DNA of 64,000 bases from Closterium sp. Naga37s-1 (lineage: Eukaryota; Streptophyta; Zygnematophyceae; Desmidiales; Closteriaceae). Location of the stretch: positions 496,001 to 560,000 of the forward strand of contig CANJKZ010000932.1 of the NCBI GenBank assembly GCA_947471745.1, given 5' to 3'. Both the position numbers and the translations under genes were made by a program. Below, piece by piece: positions 10,718-21,385 of this stretch (position 1 is the stretch's first letter; each line of letters opens with the position of its first letter). Below the pieces are notes generated by a model. The model was not told the origin of the DNA, did not search any database, and saw nothing but the letters and a program-made list of their open reading frames with translations.

Positions 10718-12607
10718 CTAGTGCGAGGAAGAGTGGCGGGGGGGGGGGAGAGAGGCAGCTTGGTAGGGAAAGAGACGGTAGTAAGACACCGACTCGTCAA
10801 AGGTGACGTCCTGAGAGGACAGAACACGACGCGAGGTGGGGTGGTAGAACTGCCACCCGGGTGCGTCAGGGGGGAAGCCAAGGAAGACGCAAGGAACGGC
10901 ACGGGAGGACAGCTTGTCCGCTGAAGAATCGCGGACAAAAGCTCGAGATCCCCAGACACGGAACGCAGACGCATCGCCAACCTTCCCCGTCCACCTCAGA
11001 GTAGGTGTGGTCTCCGGCAAGGAGACACAAGGCTGAAGGTTGATCTGATGCGCAGCGTACTGAACCGCGAACGGCCACAGAAAATGGGGAGCAGCCGCAT
11101 GGATCATGGACATACGAGCGACGTCCATCACCATGCCAATGCGGTGCTCAGCAATCCCATTTTCCTGTGGGGAGGCCGAAAGCGAGAACGTCTGGCGGAT
11201 GCCCTCCGAACGACAGAAGGCCCGAAGGAGGTCAGAGGAAAACTCACCACCCCTGTCTGAGTGCAGACGCAGAACACAATGGTCCGAGCCGAAACTCTCA
11301 CTGAGCTGGCGACGGGCACCGCAGATCCAGTCGATCAACACCTCAGTGACGTCACCCTTGCTGCGCAAGGGGAAGACTGTGGTGTAACGCGAGTAGTCGT
11401 CAACGACCAGCAGGAAGTAACGCTCGTGACCCTGTCCACGGACGCGGGCTGGGCCCCACACGTCCATGTGAAGAGTCTGCAGGGGAGCCTCTGTCGGAGG
11501 AAACGTGGAGGAGTGAGGAGCGGCGCGCTGCCGGCCCTCGACGCAAGAAACACAGGTGGGGGCAGGTCCCGGAGGAAGGGGAGGAAGGCACCGGGGGAGA
11601 CCCGAGACAAGGGTACGGGAGGCCATACCTTGAAGACGAGGCAGGGAGGGGTGACCAAGGCGGTGGTGCCAAAGGAGAGTCTCATGCGTCAGAGGACGAC
11701 ACGGGCAGGGGGCAGACGCAGGACTAGACCTGGACGCGGCAGCAAACACCTGACTAGACGCGGCTACCTGACCAGACCCAGTGACCGGAGGAGACGCAGT
11801 AGTCAGTGTGTACAGACTCGACCCAGGCCGACGAGTGAACGTGGCCAGGTGGCGGCCCGTCCGAGAGCAAGTGCAGTGGGTCACACGCTGACCTCCAGGG
11901 GTGAAATGGTCGATCCACGCGTCCTGGAGGTCAGCTCCACTCACCAGGTTCGTAGAGAACGAGGGGAGGTGGAGTCCCGACAGCAAGCCCGACGGGGCCG
12001 CAGGACACGGTAGAACCGTGGAAGAGTGCGCAAGGACTGGGTCCCCTGAGGGGTCAGCCAGGGAGACTGCTACAGGCCGACTGAGCGGCGTGAGCGTGGT
12101 GCTGTCTCTAAAGAAAGAGCGCGAAGCACCAGAGTCAAGTGTGAAAGTGTGCAAGGCCTCAGTAGGTGCAGTACCAGAGAGAGCAGACTCACCAGCACCT
12201 GAAGCAGCAGACTCACCAGTACTTGGGGCAGCAGACGCACTAGCACCTAGAGCAGCAGCCTCAATGCCCGGGTCGGGCGGGACACTCAGGTAACAGTCAC
12301 CCTCAGCACTATCAGTCAAAGCATACATGGCAGCAAGGATAGCATCGAAATCAAGATCAAAGATAGCAACATTCTGCCTAAGCATATCACCCCAGCGAGG
12401 GAGCTCAATAGCGTCGGGAAACTGGGTGCGCCAGGCGTCAGTCAGGCGACCGAAGCAGCGCTGCGCAGTGTGTGACAGTCCGCACGTCTCCCCACGACGA
12501 CTGCCAGTGCGAATAACGTAAGTGCAGGGACCAGCACCCCCAGACCTCCCACGCCCAGCGTACCACTCACGAAGCTGCTGGGCCGACGGGGTCTCACGGG
12601 AACGCGG
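10718..12607 (-). pseudogene. zinc knuckle, protease and integrase, element II
   Basis: This gives the gag end and the first two pol domains. The zinc knuckle is CTYVIRTGSRRGETC, then GLSHTAQRC (CX13CX3HX4C). The aspartic protease has FTLDSGASRSFFRD near 12120-12160. The integrase zinc region is LLWHHRLGHPS...CVSC. Catalytic residues sit in LHMDVWGP, LHSDRGGEFSSD and NGIAEHRIG, so the DDE triad looks intact. The frame breaks at the G11 run at 10738-10748. Confidence 0.88.
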
Positions 12608-13667
12608 CTACTGCTGGCGCTGGCTAACACCAAAGCCTCCACGCTGCGCGGCTGCACCTCGACCAGCACCACGGCCACCGCCACCGCCACCTCCGCCACC
12701 GCTGCCGCTGCCTCCACCACCGCTGCCGCTGCCTCCACCACCTCCGCCGCTGCCTCCACCACCGCCACTGCCGCCACTGAAGCCCCCACTCCCGGCACCA
12801 CCCCCACCTCCACCGCCACCCCCTCCGCCTCCTCCACCGCCTCCGCCGCCGCCCCCTCCGTCCCCCCCACCACCCTTGCTTCCCTTGCCCTTGCTGTTGC
12901 GGCGTCTCCCACTAGGGGCAGACGCAGCACCGACCTCCTCAGTGCCAACGAGGTCGACAGCAGCAGCAGAAGCAAAAGAGGGGAGAAGGGGGATAGGGGA
13001 ACACCCCTCAAAGAAAGGGGTGCGACGGTCGCCGCGAGAAGCACCTACAGCTAAGATACTCTTCTCAGCTGCAGCTAGGCGCTCCTCTAGCAGGTCGACA
13101 GTCAGCTCGGTGGGGCAAAGGGAGAGAAATTGGTCCCTGACTGAAGAAAGGGAGTCAGGGAGGCGGGTGACTAGGTAGTAAAGGGTGATGTACATGGGGG
13201 GGGGGGTTCTTGGCACAGAACTCAGTGGGAAGGGCAGCGCAGTAGCGGGCGTCATTAGTGCGGAGGTGAGCAGTGAGGTCAGCGACTGTGGCAAAGGCGG
13301 CAAGGTCAGGGAAAAGGTACGGCAGCATGAGGCGGCTGAGGGCAGCAGTGGCAGGGGAGGAGTAGTGCGCAACTACAGCGTCGTACAGAGACTGTGCAGT
13401 CTTGTACTGGCCAAAATGCGCGCGCTCAGCAGGCGGTAGGTGACTGCGAACAGCAAGACGAGCAACAGCGTCACGAGTGGTCCACTGTGAGCGAACCGTA
13501 CTGTCAGCAGTGGCAGCAGGTGCAGTAGAGACACCGGAAGTGTGATCGAAAAGGGATACCCCATCCCTAGAGTCACACTGAAGGAAGAGCTGTAGGTAGT
13601 CAACCCACACGTCAAAATCAACTGCCCGCCCCTCAGCATCAAACATGAGAACAGTAGGGCTAGCCAT
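12608..13667 (-). pseudogene. copia gag, element II (frameshifted)
   Basis: The ATG at 13667 starts MASPTVLMFDAEGRAVDFD, the family gag start. RSQWTTRDAVARLAVRSHLP and YDAVVAHYSSPATAALSRL follow, resembling the UBN2-type copia gag core. The G11 run at 13196-13206 shifts the frame within NPPPMYITLYY. The second part continues through LVTRLPDSLSSVRDQFLSL to RRNSKGKGSKGG and a Gly run. A CAG to TAG stop at 12608-12610 ends it before SAQQLREWYAGR and the zinc knuckle. Confidence 0.85.
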
Positions 13668-14721
13668 AGTAGCAGTAGCAGCAGTAGTAGCAGTAGCAGT
13701 AGAAACAGCAGTAGCAGCAGTGGTTGCAGAAGCAGAGCAGGGAAAAGGGGCAGCACGGCACAGCTCGGCAGGGCAGCGCGGCTCGCTAGGCGCGGCGCGG
13801 CTCGGCTGGGCGGTGCGTCTCGACAGAGCGGCGCGGCTCGGCGGGCGGCGCGGCTCGGCCGGGCGGCGCGGCTCGGCAGGGGGTTGGGCGCGGGGCTTAC
13901 AAGGAGCGCGACAGTAGGGGCCGCTTCAGCAGAGGGGCCGCGACAGTAGAGGGGCCGCTGCAGCAGAGGGGCCGCGACAGTAGAGGGGCCGCTGCAGCAG
14001 ATGGGCCGCTCCAGCAGAGGGGCCGTGACAGCTGGGGGGGGGGGGGGCGCGACAGTCGGGGGGCCGCTGCAGCAGAGGGGCCGCTCCAGCAGAGGGGCCG
14101 CGACAGCTGGGGGGGGGGGGCGCGACAGTCGGGGGGCCGCTGCAGCAGAGGGGCCGCTCCAGCAGAGGGGCCGCGACAGCTGGGGGGGGGGGGGCGCGAC
14201 AGTAGGGGGGAAGGGGCCGCAACTGCAGAGGCCGCGACAGTAGGGGCTGTGACGGCAGGGGCCACGACAGCAGCAGGGGCCGGGACGGCAGAGGTCATGA
14301 CAGCAGCAGGGGCCGCAGCGGTAAAAGGGGCCGCGATAGCAGCAGGGGCCACGACTAGCAGTAAGGGCCGCGATGGCTGTCGGGGCCGCGATGGCTGTCG
14401 GGGCCGCGACGGCAGGAAGGGGCCGCGTCGGCCGCAGGGGCCGCATAGGCACTAGGGGCCGCGTCGGCAGCGTAGGCACTAGGGGCCGCGTAGGCACTAG
14501 GGGCCGCGTAAGCACTAGGGGCCGCATAGGCACTAGGGGCCGCGTAGGTACTAGGGGCCGCGTCGGTCGCAGGGGCCGCGTAGGCACTAGGGGCCGCGAG
14601 GGCAGTAAGGGGCCGCGACGGCAGTAAGGGGCAGGCGCGAAGCGCGCTGCGGTCAGGGCAGGAAAAAAAAGTTGTTACTATTCCATGGGCCCTAAAAAAA
14701 AACGTTCCCACAGAAGAACTT
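13668..14721 (-). repeat. leader of element II with GC-rich minisatellites
   Basis: Read 5' to 3' on the minus strand: the GGGCCC motif at 14687-14692, an 18 bp array (about 14420-14630), a 'ggggccgcgacag' array with roughly 74 bp higher-order units and G runs (about 13900-14240), then a CTG/CTA-type triplet tract (13668-13740) ending at the gag ATG. Open frames across it are repeat artefacts. Confidence 0.85.
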
Positions 14722-14734
14722 GCTCATAATACCA
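14722..14734 (-). promoter_or_regulatory. primer binding site, element II
   Basis: The minus strand reads TGGTATTATGAGC directly after the 5' LTR. It is a drifted form of the initiator-Met site. Confidence 0.8.
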
Positions 14735-14865
14735 TGTCAGAATCAACAGAAGGAAATTGATGAACTAGGCAGCAGGTGGGTACAAGTATGAAAACCTAAA
14801 AGTGTTGTACCCTATAAGAACTACCCCACTACAGCCTAAACAGAATATAGCATATAAGTTTGACA
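14735..14865 (-). repeat. 5' LTR, element II (131 bp)
   Basis: Near-identical to 7774-7903. It is followed by the second agtag duplication at 14866-14870. Confidence 0.95.
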
Positions 14866-14870
14866 AGTAG

Positions 14871-15507
14871 AACGGTATGACGCTCAATATTTTTTTCGCG
14901 GTTCAAAATGACGGATGTTTCTTGTATCAAGGAGGTGGAAAGGTGTTCGTAAAATCCCTCTTGGATGATGAGTAGTGAGTCTGCTGCTTCACTTTTTCGA
15001 GCGGCTTGACGAACCAGTAGACACGAGCACGTTAGAGCCTTTATACAATCTGCGGAGAACATCAAGTGTCGGCGAGGCAAACTACTAGACACGAGCACGT
15101 TAATGCTTTTAAAGCATCTGCTGCAAACGTTGAGAGTGGGAGAGGCAAGTGCGATGGTGCTTTTACACTAGCTGCTACAGACATTGAGTGACAACGAGGC
15201 AAACTACTAGACGAGCATTTCAGTGCGTTGATTGACGGCGAGGCAAACTACTAGACGAGTGTATTAGTGCGTTGAGTGACGGCGAGGCAAAGTACCTAAC
15301 GAGCGTTTCAGTGCATTGAGTGACGGCGAGGCAAAGTACTAGACGATCGTTTCAGTGCGTTGAGTGACGGCGAGGCAAAACTACTAGACCAGCGTTTCAT
15401 TGTGTTCAGTGACGGCGATGCAAACTACTAGAAGAGCCTTTTAGTGCGTCAAGTGACGGCGAGGCAAACTACTAGAAGAGCGTCGTGCATTGAGTGACGG
15501 CGAGCCA
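14871..15507. repeat. decayed repeat region and 44 bp tandem array (left copy)
   Basis: From about 15170 there are 44 bp units around 'gacggcgaggcaaactac'. Segment 15134-15507 (374 bp) is repeated unit for unit at 24117-24490, on the other side of element III. The upstream part (14871-15133) is older, related repeat sequence. I see no gene; the minus-strand frame at 14829-15098 crosses the LTR boundary and is not convincing. Confidence 0.8.
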
Positions 15508-15638
15508 TGTCAAATTTATATATAGCTTACATTGTGTAGGCTGTAGTTGGGTAGCCCATAAGGGGTACAACCCAATGAGGGTTTGCACTTGTACCAAACT
15601 CTTTCATAGTTCATTCATTCTCGTTCATGATTTTGACA
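15508..15638 (+). repeat. 5' LTR, element III (131 bp)
   Basis: It starts TGTCAAATTT and ends GATTTTGACA, with the family core GTAGGCTGTAGT and GGGGTACAACCC. It abuts the primer site TGGTTTCAGAGT at 15639-15650. Confidence 0.92.
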
Positions 15639-15650
15639 TGGTTTCAGAGT
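15639..15650 (+). promoter_or_regulatory. primer binding site, element III
   Basis: TGGTTTCAGAGT immediately follows the LTR's terminal CA. It is two substitutions from the canonical initiator-Met site. GGGCCC follows at 15675-15680. Confidence 0.85.
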
Positions 15651-16811
15651 AGGTCCCTTCTAGGACCGTTTTTTGGGCCCACCACCTGCTGCCCTGCTAG
15701 CCACCCTCGCGACCCATAGGCCCCCTAGGCCCCGACCCGTCGCCACTCCTAGCCCGGCCCGTCGCCCTTAAGCCCGTCGCCCCTTGGCGTCGCCTGTCGC
15801 CCCTAGCCCGGGCCCTCGTCGCCCGTCGCCCCTAGTTGCGGCCAAGTCGCCCCGTCGCCCCTAGCCTCAGCCCCTCGGCCCCGTCGCCCCTAGCCGCGGC
15901 CCCTCGGCCCCGTCGCCCCTAGCCGCGGCCCCTCGCGACCCGTCGCCCCGTCGCCCCTAGCCTCGGCCCCGTGGCCCCTCGCGACACGTCGCCCCTAGCC
16001 TCGGCCCCTAGGCCCCGTCGCCCCTAGCCGCGGCCCCGTCACCCCTAGTCTCGGCCCCGCGGCCCCTCGCGACCCGTAGACCCGCCCCCCCTAACCTGGG
16101 CCCAGGCCCCGCGGCCACGTCGCCCCGCCGCCCCTAGCCTCGGCCCCTCGGCCCCGTCGCACCTAGCCTCGGCCCCTCGGCCCCGTCGCCCCTAACCGCG
16201 GCCCCATCGCCCCTAGCCTCGGCCCCTCGGCCCCGTCGCCCCTAACCGCGGCCCCATCGCCCCTAGCCTCGGCCCCACGGCCCCTCGCGACCCGTCGCAC
16301 CTAGCCGCGGCCCCTCACGACCCGACGCCCCGGCTCCCCTAGCCTCGGCCCCTTGCGACCCGTCGCCCCTAACCGCGGACCCGTCGCCCCTTGCCTCGGC
16401 CCCTCCCGACCCGTCGCCCCTAGCCACGGCCCCGTCGCCCCTAGCCTCGGCCCCTCGCGACCCGTCGCCCCGTCGCCCCGTTGCCCCTAGCCGTGGCCCC
16501 TCGCGACCCGTCGCCCCGTCGCCCCTAGCCTCGGCCCCTAGGCCCCCAGCACCTCGGCCCCAAGGCCCCTCGGCCCCTTGGCCCCTCGACCCCGCCCTTG
16601 GCCCCTTGGCCCTTTGGCCCCTTGGCCCCTCGGCCCCTTGGCCCCTCGGCCCCTCACGGCCCTCTTTGTACCTAGCCCCCCGGCCTGGTGTCCCTAGGCC
16701 CCCGGCCCCTCGGCCCCTGCTACTGCTACTGCTGCTACTGCTACTACTGCTACTGCTGCTACTGGTGCTACTGCTCCTGCTGCTACTGCTTCTCCTGCGT
16801 GCTGCGCAACT
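15651..16811 (+). repeat. leader of element III: C-rich array then CTG/CTA tract
   Basis: Dense irregular units such as 'gtcgcccctagccgcggccc' fill about 15740-16710. A CTG/CTA triplet tract (about 16718-16798) ends 13 bases before the gag ATG at 16812. Confidence 0.85.
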
Positions 16812-17880
16812 ATGGCTTCGCTTAGGGTTCTCGCGTTCGATCATGAGGGCAGACCAGTTCAGTTTGACGCGTGGCTCGACGACCTGCAGCTGTACATACT
16901 GAGCGATTCTAAGGACAGTGTTTCGCTGTTTGACCTAGTGTCAGGCGCCGCAACTGCCCCTCCCGCCACAGCTGACAGTGCGACTCGCTCACAGTGGCTT
17001 AATCGCGACGCTGCTGCCCGCCTAGCCATTCGTAACCACCTGCCGTTAGCCGAATGCGCTCACTTCGGACAGCACAGGCACTGTACGACGCTGTCTTCGC
17101 TCGCTACTCCTCGCCTGCCACTACTGCTCTAGGCCGACTGCTACTGCCCTACCTGTTCCCCGAGCTGTCAGCTTTTGCCACAGTAGAGGACCTGGTTTCC
17201 CACCTGCGCACCAGCGACGCTCGCTACCGCGCTACCGTCCGTGCTGAGTTCCTTGACAGGAACCAGCCCCCGATGTTCATCACCCTCTACTTCATAGTCA
17301 CTCGCCTCCCTGACTCTCTTCGCTCTGTCAGGTACCACTTTCTCTCCCTTGACCCCACCTCCCTCAATGTTGACCTCCTCGAGCAGCATCTCCTCGCAGC
17401 TGAGACTAGTGCAGTTGCTGTAGGTGCTGCTCGTGGCACTCCGCGCCCGCCCTTCTTTGAGGGGTGCTCCCCCTCCCCCCTTGCCCCCTCCTACGCCTCT
17501 GCTGGTGCTGCAGACGTCTCTGTTGCTGAGGACGTCGGGGATGCTTCTGCTAGTGTGAAGCGCCGCAGGAGTAAGGGCAAGGGTGGCAGCGGTGGTGGAG
17601 GTGGCAGCGGTGGTGGTGGAGGTGGCAGCGGGAGTGGTGGTGGGGGCAGCAGTGGAGGTGGTGGCGGCGGTGGGACTGGTAGCGGGAGTGGGAGCTCTGG
17701 TGGCGGCGGTGGAGGCGGTGGGAGTGGCGGCAGTGGAGGCGGTGGGACTGGTGGCGGTAGGACTTGACCTCGGGGTGGAGGCCATGGAGGTGGCCAGTGG
17801 CAGCAGCAGCGTCAGGGCGAGACCCAGTCGCCCCAGCAGCTCCGTGAGTGGTTGTTTCAGCGTGGGACGTCTGAGGGTAG
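16812..17880 (+). pseudogene. copia gag, element III (frameshifted)
   Basis: It begins MASLRVLAFDHEGRPVQFDA. The WLDDLQLYILSDS and RSQWLNRDAAARLAIRNHLP blocks define the family. A deletion near 17080 shifts frame. The second frame runs from about 17054 with YDAVFARYSSPATTALGR, FATVEDLVSHLRTSDARYR and VTRLPDSLRSV, then a Lys-rich stretch and a Gly/Ser tail ending at 17767. SPQQLREWLFQRG is encoded near 17829-17866, in another frame from the Gly tail. Confidence 0.85.
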
Positions 17881-18616
17881 TGATAGCTGCCAGTATGTCA
17901 TTCGCACGGGTGACCGTGCTGGTCAGACATGCGGGAAGCCTCACACTCAGCACCGCTTCTTCTCCCGCCTCGACGACGCCTGGCGTGCTCAGTTTGGTGA
18001 CGAGGTCGAGCGCCCTCGCTGGGCAGATTTGCTTAGGTCTGGTGTTGCTATCTTTGACCTAGACTTTGATGTGATCCTGTCTGCTATGTATGCATTGTCT
18101 GCTAGTGCTGAGGGTGACTGTTACCGATGTGTGCCACCTGACCCAGGTATAGCGGCTGCTGCTCTAGGTGCTAGTGAGTCTGGTACTCTCCTTGGTACTG
18201 CGCCTGCTAAGGCCTTGCACACCTTCACGTTGGACTCAGGCGCCTCGCGCTGTTTCTTTCGTGACAGCACCACCCTCACTCCTCTCCGTGCACCTGTCCC
18301 GGTCAGACTGGCTGACCCCTCTGAGGGCCTGGTCATTGCCCGTTCCTCCACTATCCTCCCGTGTCCGACGGTTCCGTCCGGCTTACTGTCAGGTCTTCAC
18401 CTCCCCTCGTTCTCTACGAACTTGGTGAGTACCGCTGCCCTCCAGGATGTGATGGTCACTACCACCACTCCTGGGGGTCAGTGTGTGTCGATCTGCACAT
18501 GCACACGGATGGGGCATCAGCTGGCCACGTTCACTCGTCGGCCAGGGTCGAGTCTGTACACACTCGCTACCGAGCCTCCTCAGGTAGCTGCGTCTGCTCA
18601 GGTGTCCGCGTCAGGT
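17852..18616 (+). pseudogene. zinc knuckle and aspartic protease, element III
   Basis: The knuckle reads CQYVIRTGDRAGQTC then GKPHTQHRFF, so its last Cys has become Phe. The protease active site is FTLDSGASRCFFRDSTTL (about 18225-18280), followed by PCPTVPSGLLSGLHLPSFST and FTRRPGSSLYTL. The frame is cut at 18617 by the solo LTR. Confidence 0.88.
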
Positions 18617-19445
18617 TGTTGGTGCAACCCTACGGTTTGCACTCGGCTTGTTGTCCGTGTGCGTGCATGTGTGTGTGTATGGAATGGTATGAGGGCATGG
18701 GATAATATATATTTCATGCTTATAATTGTGTGTGAATGTTGAGTCATGATGTCGAGTGTGTGTGTCGAGTCAATGGCGAGTTATCGCTAGACGCGTGTTA
18801 CGCGGTCGTTTGTGTCTCGCGCGCGGTTTCTATTTTGTCGTGCGCGGTTTCTATTTTGTCCTGTGTCGAACGTTCGGCGTGTCGCAGGTGTGTGCAGCAG
18901 ACCCATCAAGAACTCAAGGATGAGTTTGTGATGAAGAGCCCGAGCCTTGGTGTCAAGCCTCAAGTGATTTCGAAGCTCGCCAAAAGGGTACACCTCAAGA
19001 TATTGAAGATAGTTACATTACTTTGTGTAGTGTAACATTTCACTTGGTGTAGGCCCTAGTGAAGGGTAGTTTCGAGACCCTTCGTGGTTGGGGAAAGTGT
19101 GGCACTGTTCCACATCACTGTACCTCGGCTCTTGGGGATTGTAGGAGCTGGGAGTCATTCCCAACTCGTAACCCTTGCTAACTCTTCCTATCTTGTGTTC
19201 TAAGACTATAGTGGCTGCCATAGTGCCGTTCGTTCAAACCGACGCTGTGTCATCAATACTTGGTCGAATCGTGCGATCTAAATTGCCTATTGTAGGCGAC
19301 ATTAAGACGCGCCAGATCCAAGTTGAATCAGGTCATTTGAAGCCGTGACCAGAACGCTATGAACGTTTGAAGCCGCTGTGCAGAAATCCGGCTGTGCACT
19401 CTATCTTTCGTTTTAGGCACATTGGAGCCTACTGTGACTATAACA
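18617..19445. mobile_element. 829 bp solo LTR with target-site duplication caggt
   Basis: It starts TGTTGGTGCA and ends CTATAACA. caggt occurs at 18612-18616 and 19446-19450. Removing the insert and one caggt restores the pol sequence seen uninterrupted in element IX near 60970. No primer site, coding domain or second LTR is inside, so this is a solo LTR of a different family, left by LTR-LTR recombination. The orientation was not determined. Confidence 0.9.
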
Positions 19446-20440
19446 CAGGTCAGGTAGCCGCCTCTTGCTCGTGTCGCCTCCTGTCACAGCAGACTCTTCT
19501 GTGGCACAACCGCCTGGGTCACCCCTCCCTGCCACGCCTTCGTGGCATGCACTCCCGTCTTCTTGTCTCTGGTCTACCCAGGTCTCTGCCTCCCCTCCCA
19601 CCCTTGCCTGCCCCACCCTGCCTTCCTTGCGTTGAGGGGCGGCAGCGCGCTGCTCCTCACTCCTCCTCGTTTCCCCCGACGACTGCTCCCCTGCAGACTC
19701 TCCACATGGACGTGTGGGGCCCAGCCCGCATCAGTGGACAGGGCCGCGAGCGCTAATATCTGCTGGTAGTTGACGACTACACGCGGTACACCACGGTCTT
19801 CCCCTTGCGCAGCAAGGGTCATGTCGTTGATGTCTTGATCCCTTGGATCCGCACAGTCCGTCTCCAGCTCCGCGAGCGGTTCGGCCAGGACCTTCCTGTC
19901 CTGCGTCTGCACTCTGACAGAGGTGGTGAGTTCTCCTCCAACCTCTTGCGGAAATTTTGTCGTGGGGAGGGCATTCTCCAGTCGTTCACGCTTCCGGACT
20001 TCCCTCAGCAAAATGGGATTGCTGGGCGCTGCATTGGCTTAGTCATGGAGGTCGCTCGTACCTCCATGATCCATGTGGCTGCTCCCCATTTTCAGTGGCC
20101 GTTCGCAGTCCGGTACGCTGCGCATCAGCTCAACCTCTGGCCCCGTGTCTCCTTACCGGAGACCTCGCCCACACTGCGTTGGACGGGGGAGGTTGGCGAT
20201 GCGACGGTGTTCTGGGTCTGGGGATCTCGTGCCTTTGTTCGCGATACGTCCGCGGACAAGCCCTCCGCCCGTGCTATCCCCTACGTCTTCCTTGGCTTTG
20301 TCCCTGACGAGCCAGGCTGGCAGTTTTACCACCCTACCTCGCGCCGTGTCCTCCCTTCTCAGGACGTCACGTTTGACGAGTCGGCTCCCTTTTACCGTCT
20401 CTTCCCCTACCGCTCTGCCCCTCCCCCCCCCCCCCCCCCC
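19446..20440 (+). pseudogene. copia integrase, element III
   Basis: The zinc region is LLWHNRLGHPS then CLPC. The core has LHMDVWGP, LHSDRGGEFSSN and NGIAGRCIG, in which the catalytic Glu is replaced by Gly. A TAC to TAA stop lies near 19754-19756 and is followed by YLLVVDDYTRYTTVF. The C-terminal part (WGSRAFVRDTSADKP, FLGFVPDEPGWQFYHP) runs into a long C run at about 20423-20442. Confidence 0.87.
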
Positions 20441-21385
20441 CCCGCGCTTCCTTGCTCCCGGTCCCCCTCAGGTAGACCCCCTCCCGCCCCAGGGTCCTCC
20501 TCCCTCAGGTGTGTCTCAGGTAGACCCTCTCCATGGTACTCCGCCTGTCGAGGTAGCTGTCGGCTCAGGTGCTGCTCAAGGTGCTGCGTTTGGGGGTGCT
20601 GCGTCTGGGGGTGCGGAGCCGGGGGTGCGGAGTCTGAGGGTGTTGGGTCTGGGGGTGCTGAGCCTTGGGGTGAGGAGCCTAGGGGTGCTGAGCCTGAGGG
20701 TGTTGAGCCTAGGGGTGCTGAGTCGGAGGGTGCGGGGTCTGGGGGTGCTGAGCCTCGGGGTTCTGCTTCGTCTGGAGGTCCTGCTGGTGCTTCGCCGAGA
20801 CTGTCTCCGTAGCAGCTGCGTGAGTGGCTTGTTCGGCGCGCACGCCCTCGGAGTGGAGCTACCGGAGCTGGAGGCGCTGGAGACGTTGGAGCTGGAGCTG
20901 GAGGTGCTGGAGCTACTGCTGGAGCTGGTGGTACTGGAGGTACTGCGGCTGCTGGTCCTGGAGGTGCTCGTACCAGGGGTGCTGGAGCTGCCGGGACTGG
21001 TGGTGTTGGGGGTGCTGGAGGTGGAGACCCTACGGAGCCTGGAGCTGCTGGAGCTGAAGGCTCTTGCGCTGGTGGCATTGGAGCTAGAGAATCTGGAGTT
21101 GGAGGCCATGGCGCGGGAGGCGCTGGAGCTGCCGGAGCTGGAGCTGTTGACCCTAGAGCTGGAGGTGCTGGAGGCACTGTGCGGCCGCGATCGTACTTCG
21201 TTCCCCTGCTTTAGCAGGTTCTTCGTGTCCCGTCTTCTACTTTCCTTAATCCTCCCCTCCTGTGTCCACCGCCTGACCAGTCGCAGCCGCCGTTACTGTC
21301 AGCCTCCCTACTGCCTGTTCCCTCTCCTTACACTGAGCAGTCCGGTGGTCTTAAAGAGCGTCGTGAGCCTGCGTCTCTTCCTGTC
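20441..21385 (+). repeat. Ala/Gly-rich pol linker, element III
   Basis: The array matches element I in layout. The SPQQLREW motif is broken by a CAG to TAG stop at 20810-20812. A second TAG at 21212-21214 replaces Gln in VPLLQQVL. Confidence 0.8.

Larger units (their letters stand above)
7774..14865 (-). mobile_element. complete Ty1/copia element II with target-site duplication agtag
   Basis: The LTRs at 7774-7903 and 14735-14865 differ by about 3 substitutions and one 1-base indel. The 5 bp duplication agtag lies at 7769-7773 and 14866-14870. On the minus strand the order is LTR, primer site, repeat leader, gag, protease, integrase, linker, reverse transcriptase, RNase H, polypurine tract, LTR. 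Coding defects: frameshifts at two G11 runs (13196-13206, 10738-10748), CAG to TAG stops at 12608-12610 and 9351-9353, and an internal deletion in the linker/RT start near 9590. Confidence 0.95.

Noticed and set aside
15134-15507. CRISPR-like array of 44 bp repeats
   Set aside because: Units abut without spacers and drift in sequence, in a eukaryotic retroelement setting; it is a plain tandem repeat.
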